Of a stretch of 64,000 bases of DNA, positions 38,443-48,889 are shown one piece after another. The notes under the pieces are model-generated. The model made no database searches. It was not told the DNA's origin and saw only the letters and a list, made by a program, of their open reading frames with translations. The stretch lies in assembly GCA_000153745.1 (NCBI GenBank), contig DS022282.1:103881-167880 (forward strand), read 5' to 3'. Made by a program: the position numbers and the translations under genes. The stretch is from Rhodobacterales bacterium HTCC2255 (lineage in GTDB: Bacteria; Pseudomonadota; Alphaproteobacteria; Rhodobacterales; Rhodobacteraceae). How positions within the stretch are numbered: the stretch's first letter is position 1; every line of letters starts with the position of its first letter.

Positions 38443-39209
38443 TTTCAAGTTTACGAATGTATGAATTTCCAGAGATGCAAGGTGCATTGAATAATTATTG
38501 GAATTTAATACATAATGAGCTTTCAGATTCTGGAATTCAATCACCTGTCTCACTTGATATGACACTTAATGAGCAACAAGCATGGCTAAGTCCTAATCTT
38601 GTATTAGCTCAAACTTGTGGAATGCCATATCGTAAGTTCTTACACAAAAAGGTTACATTAATTGGGACTCCAGACTTTAATTTAAATGACTGCCCTGAGG
38701 GTTATTACAATAGTGTTTTCATATCTAATATAAATGACAATAGAAAATGTTTAACTGATTTCAAAAATGCTTTATTTACTTACAATATGGCTAATTCACA
38801 ATCAGGATTAGCTGCAGCTTATTCTCATACAAGAAAAAATGATTTTTGGTTTAAGCATAGAATAATAAGTAAAAGTCATAGAAAATCTTGTGAAATGGTT
38901 GCCAATGGAAAAGCTGAAATAGCTTGCATTGACGCAATTACATGGAGGTATATTGAAAAATACACATCATTAAATAATTGTTTAAAAGTTATAACGAAGA
39001 CTGATCCAACACCCGGATTACCATACATTTCTTCACTGGGCGCCAATCAAAGTTTAGTTTTCAAATCAATACAAATAGCTTTAGAGAAAATAGATAAAAA
39101 TGATAAAGATATATTAGGTATTAAAAATTTGGTATGGATTGATAAATGTTGTTATTTAAAATATTCAAATCCACCATCTAAAGCCACAGCAAATGATGGA
39201 TTTATTTAA
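38439..39209 (+). CDS. PhnD/SsuA-like substrate-binding domain protein without signal peptide
   Basis: A 256-residue protein resembling PhnD-type (phosphate/phosphonate) periplasmic binding proteins. Features are the WLSPNLVLAQTCGMPYR stretch near 50-66, FKNALFTYNMANSQSGLAA, and ANGKAEIACIDAITW, the hinge region that usually contacts the ligand. It has no signal peptide, so it should stay in the cytoplasm, unlike transport receptors. No ABC permease or ATPase is adjacent. It overlaps the lpdA stop codon (ATGA), suggesting coupled translation. Its role is unknown; sensing or binding a small anion or metabolite is possible. Confidence 0.7.
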   Translation: MISSLRMYEFPEMQGALNNYWNLIHNELSDSGIQSPVSLDMTLNEQQAWLSPNLVLAQTCGMPYRKFLHKKVTLIGTPDFNLNDCPEGYYNSVFISNINDNRKCLTDFKNALFTYNMANSQSGLAAAYSHTRKNDFWFKHRIISKSHRKSCEMVANGKAEIACIDAITWRYIEKYTSLNNCLKVITKTDPTPGLPYISSLGANQSLVFKSIQIALEKIDKNDKDILGIKNLVWIDKCCYLKYSNPPSKATANDGFI

Positions 39210-39220
39210 TCCAGGAACTT

Positions 39221-39958
39221 TTAAGCGAATGCCAATCCAACAACATAGGCTACAATAGCGCACACACCACCGACTAATACTGTTTCGCCAACACTTCTAA
39301 ATATGTTCTGTCTTACGACCCAAAACCGAAGAAAACCCAGTATTGTTAACGCAAAAAAGGTAGAAAAAATTGATATTTGAAATGTTCCAGTATTTGCATC
39401 AAAAATGAAATATGGCAAAAGCGGTATTATGCCAAAACAAAGGAAAGCTAAAAATGTTGCTAATCCATTAAGTATTGGATTTTCTCCATTGGGATCTGCC
39501 ATTTGTATTTCATACGCCATCATAAAATCTGCGTAATGATCAGGGTAATGTTCTAAAATATCAGTCATTTCTTTGGCATGATTTAATGAAAAACCTCTAT
39601 CTTGTAACATTTCAATAGCTTCAATACGTTCCATTTCGGGATTATTCTTTATTTCAAACAGTTCTTTTTCTCTTACTGAATGATACAAATCTTGTTCTGA
39701 GCGAGCTGATAGGAATTCCCCTAAACCCATTGCAGCGCCGTCTGCAAATAGATTAGCTAACCCAAATAATAAAACTGCTATTCCACCAATTTCTGCAATT
39801 CCACCAGCACCAGCTCCTGCAAATCCAGCAACAACTGCAAATGTAGTTACTATACCGTCATTCCCACCATAAATAATTTGTTTAATAAATTCTGCAACTG
39901 GACTTATGTGGTGTTCTCGGCCCTTATGCTCGGCCATTTTTTCTGATGAAGTAATCAT
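39221..39958 (-). CDS. VIT1/CCC1 family iron/manganese transporter
   Basis: A 245-residue membrane protein of the VIT/CCC1 family, which moves Fe2+ or Mn2+ out of the cytosol. The first helix has the signature IIYGGNDGIVTTFAVVAG. The second region has LFADGAAMGLGEFLSARSEQD, with the conserved metal-binding residues. A cytoplasmic helical segment (ERIEAIEMLQDRGFSL) and three further helices follow. Its location beside divergent katG, a haem enzyme against peroxide, fits metal and oxidative-stress defence, but no shared regulator site was found. Confidence 0.88.
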   Translation of the reverse strand: MITSSEKMAEHKGREHHISPVAEFIKQIIYGGNDGIVTTFAVVAGFAGAGAGGIAEIGGIAVLLFGLANLFADGAAMGLGEFLSARSEQDLYHSVREKELFEIKNNPEMERIEAIEMLQDRGFSLNHAKEMTDILEHYPDHYADFMMAYEIQMADPNGENPILNGLATFLAFLCFGIIPLLPYFIFDANTGTFQISIFSTFFALTILGFLRFWVVRQNIFRSVGETVLVGGVCAIVAYVVGLAFA

Positions 39959-40229
39959 ACCTTCCTACTAACTTGTGCTTATTAAAAGGACCAGAAAAAA
40001 ATAAAAAATCTATATTTTTCAATATCTAAAATGTACATAAACAAATTTATTAACAATAATTAAAAGACAGTTTGTTCGCAAATTAGTGAATGAACTTTCT
40101 TGTGTGAAGACTTGCGATTATGTTATGTTATTAATCAAATATATGACGAGTCGGGCGTAATCTTATATTAAACCTACTCTGATTTACCAAATTTTAAAAA
40201 ATATTCTTTTAAGAACAAGTTGGAGCTAG

Positions 40230-42371
<2,142 letters not shown>

Positions 42372-42392
42372 AATATTTAATATATAAAAATT

Positions 42393-42420
42393 AATAAGGG
42401 CTAATATTTTGGCCCTTATT
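42393..42420 (+). terminator. Terminator after katG
   Basis: AATAAGGGC pairs perfectly with GCCCTTATT across a 10-base loop, 21 bp after the katG stop. The T-run after it is short (TTATTGATAAT), so efficiency is uncertain. Confidence 0.7.
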
Positions 42421-42574
42421 GATAATCTTCATATAACCATTTATGTGTTAAAATAATCTGTATAATTAGAGATTAATTACACATTTTAATGTTTTCAGGT
42501 AATTTATTTAGGTTTTTCATACAATACTTCTGATTTTAGATTATATATGAGGCTAACACACAAGGATTTATTTT

Positions 42575-43525
42575 ATGCGTGACTTAAATATCCCATCAGA
42601 ACGCCATCCAGAAAAAGCAAATAAGCCTGACAATGCTCAACCTAGCAAGCCATCATGGATCCGTGTTAAGGCACCAATTTCCGACGGTTATAAAAAAACA
42701 CGTGATATTATGCGTGAAAATAAATTAGTCACAGTATGTGAAGAAGCCGGGTGTCCAAATGTTGGTGAATGCTGGTCTCAAGGGCATGCAACAATGATGA
42801 TCATGGGTGAGGTCTGTACAAGAGCTTGCACATTTTGCAACATAGCTACAGGCAAGCCACCAGAAGATTTAGATGTATTTGAACCTGGAAGAGTTGCAGA
42901 TGCAGTTAAAAAGCTTGGATTAAAACATGTTGTTATTACATCTGTAGATCGTGATGACGTTCAAGATGGTGGTGCCGAACACTTTGCGCAAACAATACGT
43001 GCTGTTAGAAAACAATCACCCGATACTACGATTGAAATTCTTACCCCAGATTTTATTAGGTGTGATGATAATGTTTTAAAAGTCGTGGTTGATGCAAAAC
43101 CAGATGTTTTTAATCATAATTTAGAAACAGTACCTGGCTTATACCCAGAAGTAAGGCCTGGTGCGCGCTATTTCCATTCATTAAGATTGTTGCAACGTGT
43201 GAAAGAAATAGATCCTACAATGTTTACTAAATCAGGTATTATGGTTGGCCTAGGTGAAAATAAACAATCAGTAGTTCAAGTTATGGATGACATGCGAGCA
43301 GCTGATATTGATTTCCTTACAATTGGCCAATATCTGCAACCCACACCAAAACATCATGCTGTTGATAGATTTGTTACTCCTGATGAATTTCAGATTTATG
43401 AAAAAACTGCTTATAATAAAGGTTTTTTAATGGTTTCTGCCACGCCATTAACTCGCTCAAGTTATCATGCTGGCGATGACTTTTTAAGGCTTAGACACGC
43501 AAGAATGTCAAAATTTGGTAAATAA
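42575..43525 (+). CDS. lipA: Lipoyl synthase
   Basis: A 316-residue radical-SAM enzyme that inserts two sulfurs into octanoyl groups to make lipoyl cofactor. The auxiliary cluster cysteines are C55, C60 and C66 ([12 protein letters not shown]), and the radical-SAM cluster cysteines are C81, C85 and C88 (CTRACTFC). The C-terminal RSSYHAGD contributes the serine ligand. AAGGA lies upstream of the start. Its product is used by the complexes served by LpdA, encoded 4 kb upstream. Confidence 0.96.
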   Translation: MRDLNIPSERHPEKANKPDNAQPSKPSWIRVKAPISDGYKKTRDIMRENKLVTVCEEAGCPNVGECWSQGHATMMIMGEVCTRACTFCNIATGKPPEDLDVFEPGRVADAVKKLGLKHVVITSVDRDDVQDGGAEHFAQTIRAVRKQSPDTTIEILTPDFIRCDDNVLKVVVDAKPDVFNHNLETVPGLYPEVRPGARYFHSLRLLQRVKEIDPTMFTKSGIMVGLGENKQSVVQVMDDMRAADIDFLTIGQYLQPTPKHHAVDRFVTPDEFQIYEKTAYNKGFLMVSATPLTRSSYHAGDDFLRLRHARMSKFGK

Positions 43526-43528
43526 TTA

Positions 43529-43561
43529 TGGCTTGGTAGAGTTGATGTACTACACAAGCCA
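43529..43561. terminator. Possible bidirectional terminator between lipA and the helicase
   Basis: TGGCTTG and CAAGCCA form a 7-bp stem, with an inner TAG/CTA extension after small bulges. ATTATTATT follows on the plus strand. It lies in the 50-bp convergent gap. Confidence 0.5.
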
Positions 43562-43575
43562 ATTATTATTGCTGT

Positions 43576-45171
43576 TTATCTACGAGGGGATTTGTTTCCG
43601 CCACCCCTAAATGGTTTTTTACCAGACTTAGAGTTATTCCTACTATTATTATCACGAGGTCCTGAGCCCCTTTTTGAATTTGCACCACCACCACGTCTTC
43701 GTGGTGCGGGCTTTTCAAAGTTTGGAATTAAATTTTGGGTGAGACCTTCCATTTCAACAACTGGAATATCCATTTTGATAACTTTTTCAATATCCCATAA
43801 TTGTTTATGTTCATCGGGGGCGCAGAATGCAATTGCTTTTCCATCAGCGCCAGCTCGTGCTGTACGTCCAATTCGATGAACGTAAGATTCTGGTACATTG
43901 GGTAAATCAAAATTAATAACAATTTCTATACCTGGAATATCTATGCCTCGTGCCGCTATATCTGTTGCGATAAGTATGTAAGTTTTACCTTTTTTGAAAT
44001 CATCCAGTGCTCTTTGTCTTTGACCTTGTGATTTATTACCATGGATTGCATCAGCGCCAATATTTTGTGTTCCTAACCATTTTACTAATTTATCGGAGCC
44101 ATGCTTGGTGCGGGAAAATACAATAACGCGTTTTTTAGGATTTGCAGATATAATTCTTTGTAATGCCAAGCCTTTGTTTTGTTTAGATAAATGCATTAAG
44201 CTCTGCTCAATTTTATCTACTGTGGAATTTTCTGGTGTAACAGACACTTGAACAGGATCGGTTAAATAAGTTTCTGTTAGTTTTTTAATTTCCTTTGACA
44301 TTGTAGCAGAAAATAAGAGTGTCTGACGGTCTTTATTAACTTTTGATATAATGCGCTTAACCGCAGGCAGAAAGCCTATATCAAGCATTTGATCAGCTTC
44401 ATCTAAAACTAAAAATTTTGTTTCATCTAATCGCAATCCCTTTTGATCAACAAGATCTTCAAGTCTTCCAGGAGTTGCTACTAAAATATCAACACCTTTA
44501 GACAGATCACGCATTTGTTTTCTAATAGGAGCGCCACCAATCGCATGGGTAAAGTTTAGTGGTAATCTTTTTCCAAAGCTCACAAATGCTTCATGAATCT
44601 GTAGTGCTAATTCACGCGTAGGTGAAAGAATTATAGCTCTTGCTGAACGACCCTTTATTGCTATTGGATTCATTAATAATTGTTGAATTAATGGTAATGC
44701 AAATGCAGCTGTTTTACCTGTACCCGTTTGAGCTAGCCCAACTAAATCTTTGCTGTTTAAAACTGCTGGAATTGCCTGAGATTGGATCGGAGTTGGTAAT
44801 GTATATCCTAGAAAACCCAATGCTTTAACTATTTCTGCATCTAGGCCTAATTTTGAAAATGCACTTGCATCAGATTTAGGTTGCTCTACCCGCTGTTTTT
44901 TCTTTTCATCACGGTTTTTTGGTTTTGACGACGAGGAAGTTAATAATGAAGCTTCGTCTTTTTTAAGTATAGTTACGTTTGATGCTGCTTTTTTTCCAGT
45001 TTTTTCATCAAGTAATAACTCGTAAGTTAGCATGTCACCTTCTTTGACAACTTTTAGGCCTGAAGCTTTAAGGGCTGACATATGTACAAAAACATCATCG
45101 CCCCCTTGATCAGGGTTTATAAAACCTAAACCTTTTACAGGATTATACCAAATTACTGTGCCTGTTAGCAT
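43576..45171 (-). CDS. Cold-shock domain/DEAD-box RNA helicase fusion
   Basis: A 531-residue protein made of two RNA-binding parts. Residues 1-68 form a cold-shock domain with RNP1-like KGLGFINPD and RNP2-like DVFVHMSAL. A charged linker follows, then a complete RhlE-type DEAD-box core: Q-motif region (GYTLPTPIQSQ), AQTGTGKT, PTRELA, DEAD, SAT and HRIGRTARAG. The tail is rich in arginine and glycine (RRRGGGANSKRGSG), like RNA-annealing tails. DEAD-box proteins unwind short RNA duplexes in ribosome assembly and mRNA decay; the extra domain would add single-strand RNA affinity. The usual RhlE or CsdA lacks an N-terminal cold-shock domain. The gene has a 212-bp, partly structured upstream region. 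Confidence 0.9.
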   Translation of the reverse strand: MLTGTVIWYNPVKGLGFINPDQGGDDVFVHMSALKASGLKVVKEGDMLTYELLLDEKTGKKAASNVTILKKDEASLLTSSSSKPKNRDEKKKQRVEQPKSDASAFSKLGLDAEIVKALGFLGYTLPTPIQSQAIPAVLNSKDLVGLAQTGTGKTAAFALPLIQQLLMNPIAIKGRSARAIILSPTRELALQIHEAFVSFGKRLPLNFTHAIGGAPIRKQMRDLSKGVDILVATPGRLEDLVDQKGLRLDETKFLVLDEADQMLDIGFLPAVKRIISKVNKDRQTLLFSATMSKEIKKLTETYLTDPVQVSVTPENSTVDKIEQSLMHLSKQNKGLALQRIISANPKKRVIVFSRTKHGSDKLVKWLGTQNIGADAIHGNKSQGQRQRALDDFKKGKTYILIATDIAARGIDIPGIEIVINFDLPNVPESYVHRIGRTARAGADGKAIAFCAPDEHKQLWDIEKVIKMDIPVVEMEGLTQNLIPNFEKPAPRRRGGGANSKRGSGPRDNNSRNNSKSGKKPFRGGGNKSPRR

Positions 45172-45198
45172 GTTTGTATTCGCTCTCTAGATTTATGC

Positions 45199-45224
45199 CT
45201 GTATGCCATACGGCGCTAATACAG
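45199..45224 (-). promoter_or_regulatory. Hairpin in the helicase leader
   Basis: CTGTAT and ATACAG form an outer 6-bp stem with an inner GCC/GGC stem and 4-base loop, 28-53 bp before the helicase start. Cold-shock genes often have long structured leaders, so a temperature-responsive role is possible. The rest of the 45172-45383 gap shows no gene. Confidence 0.35.
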
Positions 45225-45383
45225 ACTATTGTTGGCTAAAACCTAGGGATCCAGTTTTGCGAATCGCCGTCAAATGTTTATACACCTGGTCAGCCGAAGT
45301 TGATCTAATAGGTGACGTAGGCGATGAAAACAAGCGTGTTTATCAAATGATTTTTAGAACTTGATTTTGAATTTGTTGGTTAA

Positions 45384-45932
45384 TTATTTAAAGACAACTT
45401 TTCCAATGTGATCTAAATTTCTATTTCTTTGGGCATAATCAATCCCATAGCCAACAACAAATTCATCAGGGATCTCAAATCCAATCCAATCAGCTTTTAT
45501 TTCTACTTCTCGTCTCGCGGGTTTGTCTAAGAGTGCACACACCTTTAACCTAGCTGGCTTTCTAGATTCTAATAATGTCTTTACATGATGTAATGTATGG
45601 CCTGTATCTACTATATCTTCGATAACTAAAACATCTCGACCTTCAATTTCACCCCTCAAATCTTTTAAGATCCTGACTTCACGAGAACTTTCAGTAGAAT
45701 TTCCATAAGAAGAAGTTTCCAAAAAATCGACTTCGCATGGTAAATCTAATTCTCTTGCTAAATCTGCAATAAAAACAAATGATCCTCGTAATAGACCAAC
45801 AACAATAAGTTTATCTGTATTTTTGAAATATAGAGATATATCCTCGGCAAGTTCTTCACATCTTGCAGCAATTGATTTTGCTGAAATCATTGTTTCGACA
45901 TTATAATTTGAATGATCCATTACTGCTTTCAC
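45384..45932 (-). CDS. hpt: Hypoxanthine phosphoribosyltransferase
   Basis: A 182-residue purine salvage enzyme joining hypoxanthine or guanine to PRPP. The PRPP-binding loop is [17 protein letters not shown], the flexible loop with the conserved [10 protein letters not shown] lies at about 68-77, and [19 protein letters not shown] is typical of the family. The longest form starts with GTG; the ATG four codons in (45920) is equally likely. It lies upstream of the helicase on the same strand with a 212-bp gap, so co-transcription is uncertain. Confidence 0.92.
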   Translation of the reverse strand: MKAVMDHSNYNVETMISAKSIAARCEELAEDISLYFKNTDKLIVVGLLRGSFVFIADLARELDLPCEVDFLETSSYGNSTESSREVRILKDLRGEIEGRDVLVIEDIVDTGHTLHHVKTLLESRKPARLKVCALLDKPARREVEIKADWIGFEIPDEFVVGYGIDYAQRNRNLDHIGKVVFK

Positions 45933-46053
45933 TTGAAAATTTAATAAATATAAAAAAATTTTAGTTTATTAACTCTTTTGCATCAATGAAAAAATTTACT
46001 CAAATATATACTTTCTTAATGACGAATGATTTTAATTTAAATAGAACAAGATT

Positions 46054-46497
46054 ATGCCAACACATACAGAAAAACGTATTATGCCCTACACTGCAAAACA
46101 GATGTATGATCTTGTTGCAGACGTTGAGACTTATCCTGATTTTTTACCTTGGTGTGCTGCAACAAGAATAAGAAAAGTGACAAAAGATAGTCATAAAACT
46201 ATAATTGAAGCAGACTTAATTATTGCCTTTAAGGTTTTTCGAGAGCGTTTTGGATCTAGAGTAACGCTAAAGGATGATAAATTTTCAATAGATGTAGAGT
46301 ACTTAGATGGGCCATTTAAATATTTAAATAATCATTGGATCTTTCGAGATGTTGATGGCGGGTGTGAAGCAGATTTTTTTGTTGATTTTGAATTTAAGTC
46401 AAGGGTCTTACAGGCACTCATAGGCGTTGTTTTTAATGAGGCAATGCAAAGAATTGTAAAGGCATTTGAAATGCGAGCTGATGATTTATATAAATAA
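46054..46497 (+). CDS. RatA/Coq10-type START-domain protein
   Basis: A 147-residue polyketide-cyclase/START-fold protein. The opening KRIMPYTAKQMYDLVADVETYPDFLPWCAA and the C-terminal VFNEAMQRIVKAFEMRA place it with the RatA/Coq10 family. In alphaproteobacteria and mitochondria the family is linked to coenzyme Q function; E. coli RatA was reported to hamper ribosome subunit joining. The ubiquinone role is more likely here and is inferred. It is convergent with amtB, with a terminator between them. An alternative frame beginning at 45986 is not coding. Confidence 0.88.
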   Translation: MPTHTEKRIMPYTAKQMYDLVADVETYPDFLPWCAATRIRKVTKDSHKTIIEADLIIAFKVFRERFGSRVTLKDDKFSIDVEYLDGPFKYLNNHWIFRDVDGGCEADFFVDFEFKSRVLQALIGVVFNEAMQRIVKAFEMRADDLYK

Positions 46498-46513
46498 TTC
46501 AACAATTTAAATG

Positions 46514-46539
46514 GCTCCAATAAAAAAATATTGGAGCCT
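46514..46539. terminator. Bidirectional terminator between ratA-like gene and amtB
   Basis: A perfect 10-bp stem, GGCTCCAATA with TATTGGAGCC, around six adenines sits in the 47-bp convergent gap. T/A-rich flanks make it usable in both directions. Confidence 0.78.
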
Positions 46540-46544
46540 AAAAT

Positions 46545-47726
46545 TTATGATGCCATGTCATATGCACGTTCACCATGAGATGACTGGTCCAGGCCTGTAA
46601 GTTCGCTTTCCTCTGAAACGCGAATAGGGCAGAATAATACAACAATTTTCACAATTAAATATGTTGCAATAATAGTAAATATGCCAACAACTAGTAGTGA
46701 TCCAAGTTGTTCAGTCCAGCCTGCATACCCAAAAGTAGCTAGCATTATTGTACCAAATATTCCACCAACGCCGTGTACTGCAAACACATCAAGTGTATCG
46801 TCAATTCTGAACCAACCTTTAATTACTTCACACATTATTTGGCACAGTACACCAGCTATTGAACCAATTAACATGGCTTCAACTGGAGATACCCATCCTG
46901 AAGCTGGAGTAATTGAGGCTAATCCTGCAATTGTACCTGTAACAAGTCCAACTAAAGATGATTTACCATACTTTATCCGTTCATATAGTGCCCAAGTTAG
47001 TGATGCTGATGCCGCTGAAATATGAGTAACTGTTATTGCCATAGCAGCTCCACCGTCTGCAGCTAGCTGAGATCCGCCATTAAAGCCAAACCATCCTACC
47101 CACAGCATTGCAGCGCCAAGCATTACATATCCTGGATTATGAGGTGGTACGTTTTTGTTTAACCTCGGGCCTAAAGCAATTGCAACAACCAGAGCCGCTA
47201 TTCCAGCTGTTTCATGTACTACAATACCGCCAGCAAAGTCTTTAACACCGTTTGTGAATAATGATCCATCAGCACCAGATAAAAGTCCTCCGCCCCAAAT
47301 CCAATGTGTCACAGGTGCGTAAACTAAAAGCATCCAGAGTGATGAGAAAGTTAATACAAAAGAAAAAGATACCCTTTCAACATACGCACCCACTATTAGG
47401 GCTGGTGTAATTATGGCAAATGTCATTTGAAATGCAAAAAATAAAACTTCAGGAATTGTACCAAATAAAGTGGTGGAATCTACTCCTGAGAGGAACATTT
47501 TTCCAATGCCACCCCAAAAGATATTCCCATCGCCAAAAGCTATTGAATATCCAAAGCTAAGCCATAAAATTGACATCAAACAAGCTATAGCAAAGCACTG
47601 CATAAATACAGAAAGAACATTTCTTGCTCTAACTAAACCACCATAAAATAATGCCAAACCAGGCAGTGTCATAAACAAGACAAGAGCAGTTGCTACCATT
47701 ATCCAAGCTGTATCAGCACCGTTCAT
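46545..47726 (-). CDS. amtB: Ammonium transporter
   Basis: A 393-residue Amt/Rh channel with about eleven membrane helices. The twin pore histidines are H171 (VVHETAGIAALV) and H318 (FAVHGVGGIFG), and the conserved aspartate before helix 5 is D163 (KDFAGG). The usual cleavable signal peptide of E. coli AmtB is missing, so the protein begins directly with the first helix. It has a good ribosome-binding site (GGAGA). The PII-type gene glnK, usually just upstream, is absent, so control would have to come from GlnB or a remote GlnK. Confidence 0.94.
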   Translation of the reverse strand: MNGADTAWIMVATALVLFMTLPGLALFYGGLVRARNVLSVFMQCFAIACLMSILWLSFGYSIAFGDGNIFWGGIGKMFLSGVDSTTLFGTIPEVLFFAFQMTFAIITPALIVGAYVERVSFSFVLTFSSLWMLLVYAPVTHWIWGGGLLSGADGSLFTNGVKDFAGGIVVHETAGIAALVVAIALGPRLNKNVPPHNPGYVMLGAAMLWVGWFGFNGGSQLAADGGAAMAITVTHISAASASLTWALYERIKYGKSSLVGLVTGTIAGLASITPASGWVSPVEAMLIGSIAGVLCQIMCEVIKGWFRIDDTLDVFAVHGVGGIFGTIMLATFGYAGWTEQLGSLLVVGIFTIIATYLIVKIVVLFCPIRVSEESELTGLDQSSHGERAYDMAS

Positions 47727-47879
47727 AATATAATCTCCAAATGTTTAAGTCCGTTTGAAGAAAAACTAATATTTTATAAAGACTAAACTTGCTTAACTTA
47801 AGTTTGATGCATAAATTGTATATAAATTAGGCATATTTACATGAATGGTTGAATTATTGTGCGATTTAGGAAAATTTTA

Positions 47880-48356
47880 TTAGTGATTATTTAATTCTTC
47901 TAGTATTAAATTTAATGCATATTCAGTTGCCATTTTTCTTACGTTATCACGCCCAAGAGAACCAAAATACTTTGTATAAGAGCGTATTGTACCGTCTTGA
48001 AGGGCTAACCCAAAGCATACTGTGCCTTCTTCTTTGTGTTCAGATCCTCCGGGCCCTGCAATACCTGTAACAGACAAAGAAAGGTTGGCTAGGGATTTTT
48101 TTAAAGACCCAACGGCCATTTCAATAGCTATCTCTTCACTGACAGCACCAAATAAATTTAAAGAATTCTGCCTAACATCAAGCATTTCTATTTTTGCTTC
48201 ATTCGAATAAGTCACAAAACCTCTATCAAAAAAATTTGAAGATCCTGGTATTGCAGTTAATTGACTGGAAATCATTCCACCAGTACAGCTTTCAGCTGTT
48301 GTTAGTCGCCATCTAAGTTTTTTTGTAAGTTTTAGAATGTTTTCCACATTAGTCAT
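47880..48356 (-). CDS. pncC: Nicotinamide-nucleotide amidase, CinA C-terminal domain only
   Basis: A stand-alone CinA C-terminal domain that removes the amide from NMN in pyridine nucleotide recycling. Motifs are TTAESCTGGMISSQLTAIPG, RGFVTYSNEAKIEMLDV and VTGIAGPGGS. I place the start at 48356: its ATG overlaps the pgpA stop as ATGA, giving 158 residues, close to the family norm. An upstream in-frame start (48392) would add 12 residues and overlap pgpA by 40 bp. It is third in an ispDF-pgpA-pncC operon with 4-bp overlaps throughout. Confidence 0.92.
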   Translation of the reverse strand: MTNVENILKLTKKLRWRLTTAESCTGGMISSQLTAIPGSSNFFDRGFVTYSNEAKIEMLDVRQNSLNLFGAVSEEIAIEMAVGSLKKSLANLSLSVTGIAGPGGSEHKEEGTVCFGLALQDGTIRSYTKYFGSLGRDNVRKMATEYALNLILEELNNH

Positions 48357-48889
48357 AAAGTCAGTCCGAAAAATAGAATAATCGATAAACATATTGCAGA
48401 TAATATGCCTGCTAAAAAATCATCCAACATAACCCCAAAAGGAGTTGATATTTTATCCGCCCAGCTTATTGGCCATGGTTTAATTATATCAAAAAAACGG
48501 AAAAGTGCAAAAGCAGATAAAAATATATACGCTAAACTCATCGAATAGGTTGAGTTAGAAGTGTTTATATTGATAACACTTTCAGATATTGAGATATGAA
48601 AACTTGTGTTTGATGTGATTACAAATAGGGGTGCAAATGTGATCCATTGTCCAACGATTTCGTCGATAACAATCTCACTTGGATCGTGTTCCGTTTTGCC
48701 TTTTGTTTCAACATAAGTCGCACCATAGCCAATGACAAATACTACCAAAGAGATAAGTAAAAATTGCCATATGTTGAAATTATTTATTAAAAAAATATAA
48801 ACAAATGGTAAGGCTCCTAGTGAACCCCAGGTTCCGGGTGCTGGCTTTAAAAGCCCAATATAAAACCACGTTGTTATAAAGCGCATCAT
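48353..48889 (-). CDS. pgpA: Phosphatidylglycerophosphatase A
   Basis: A 178-residue inner-membrane phosphatase that makes phosphatidylglycerol from its phosphate form. PAPGTWGSLGALP and EIVIDEIVGQW are the family motifs with acidic catalytic residues. FFDIIKPWPISWADK and GVMLDDFLAGI form the C-terminal signature. Four helices are likely. The start codon overlaps the ispDF stop (ATGA) and its stop overlaps the pncC start, indicating tight translational coupling. Confidence 0.94.
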   Translation of the reverse strand: MMRFITTWFYIGLLKPAPGTWGSLGALPFVYIFLINNFNIWQFLLISLVVFVIGYGATYVETKGKTEHDPSEIVIDEIVGQWITFAPLFVITSNTSFHISISESVININTSNSTYSMSLAYIFLSAFALFRFFDIIKPWPISWADKISTPFGVMLDDFLAGILSAICLSIILFFGLTL

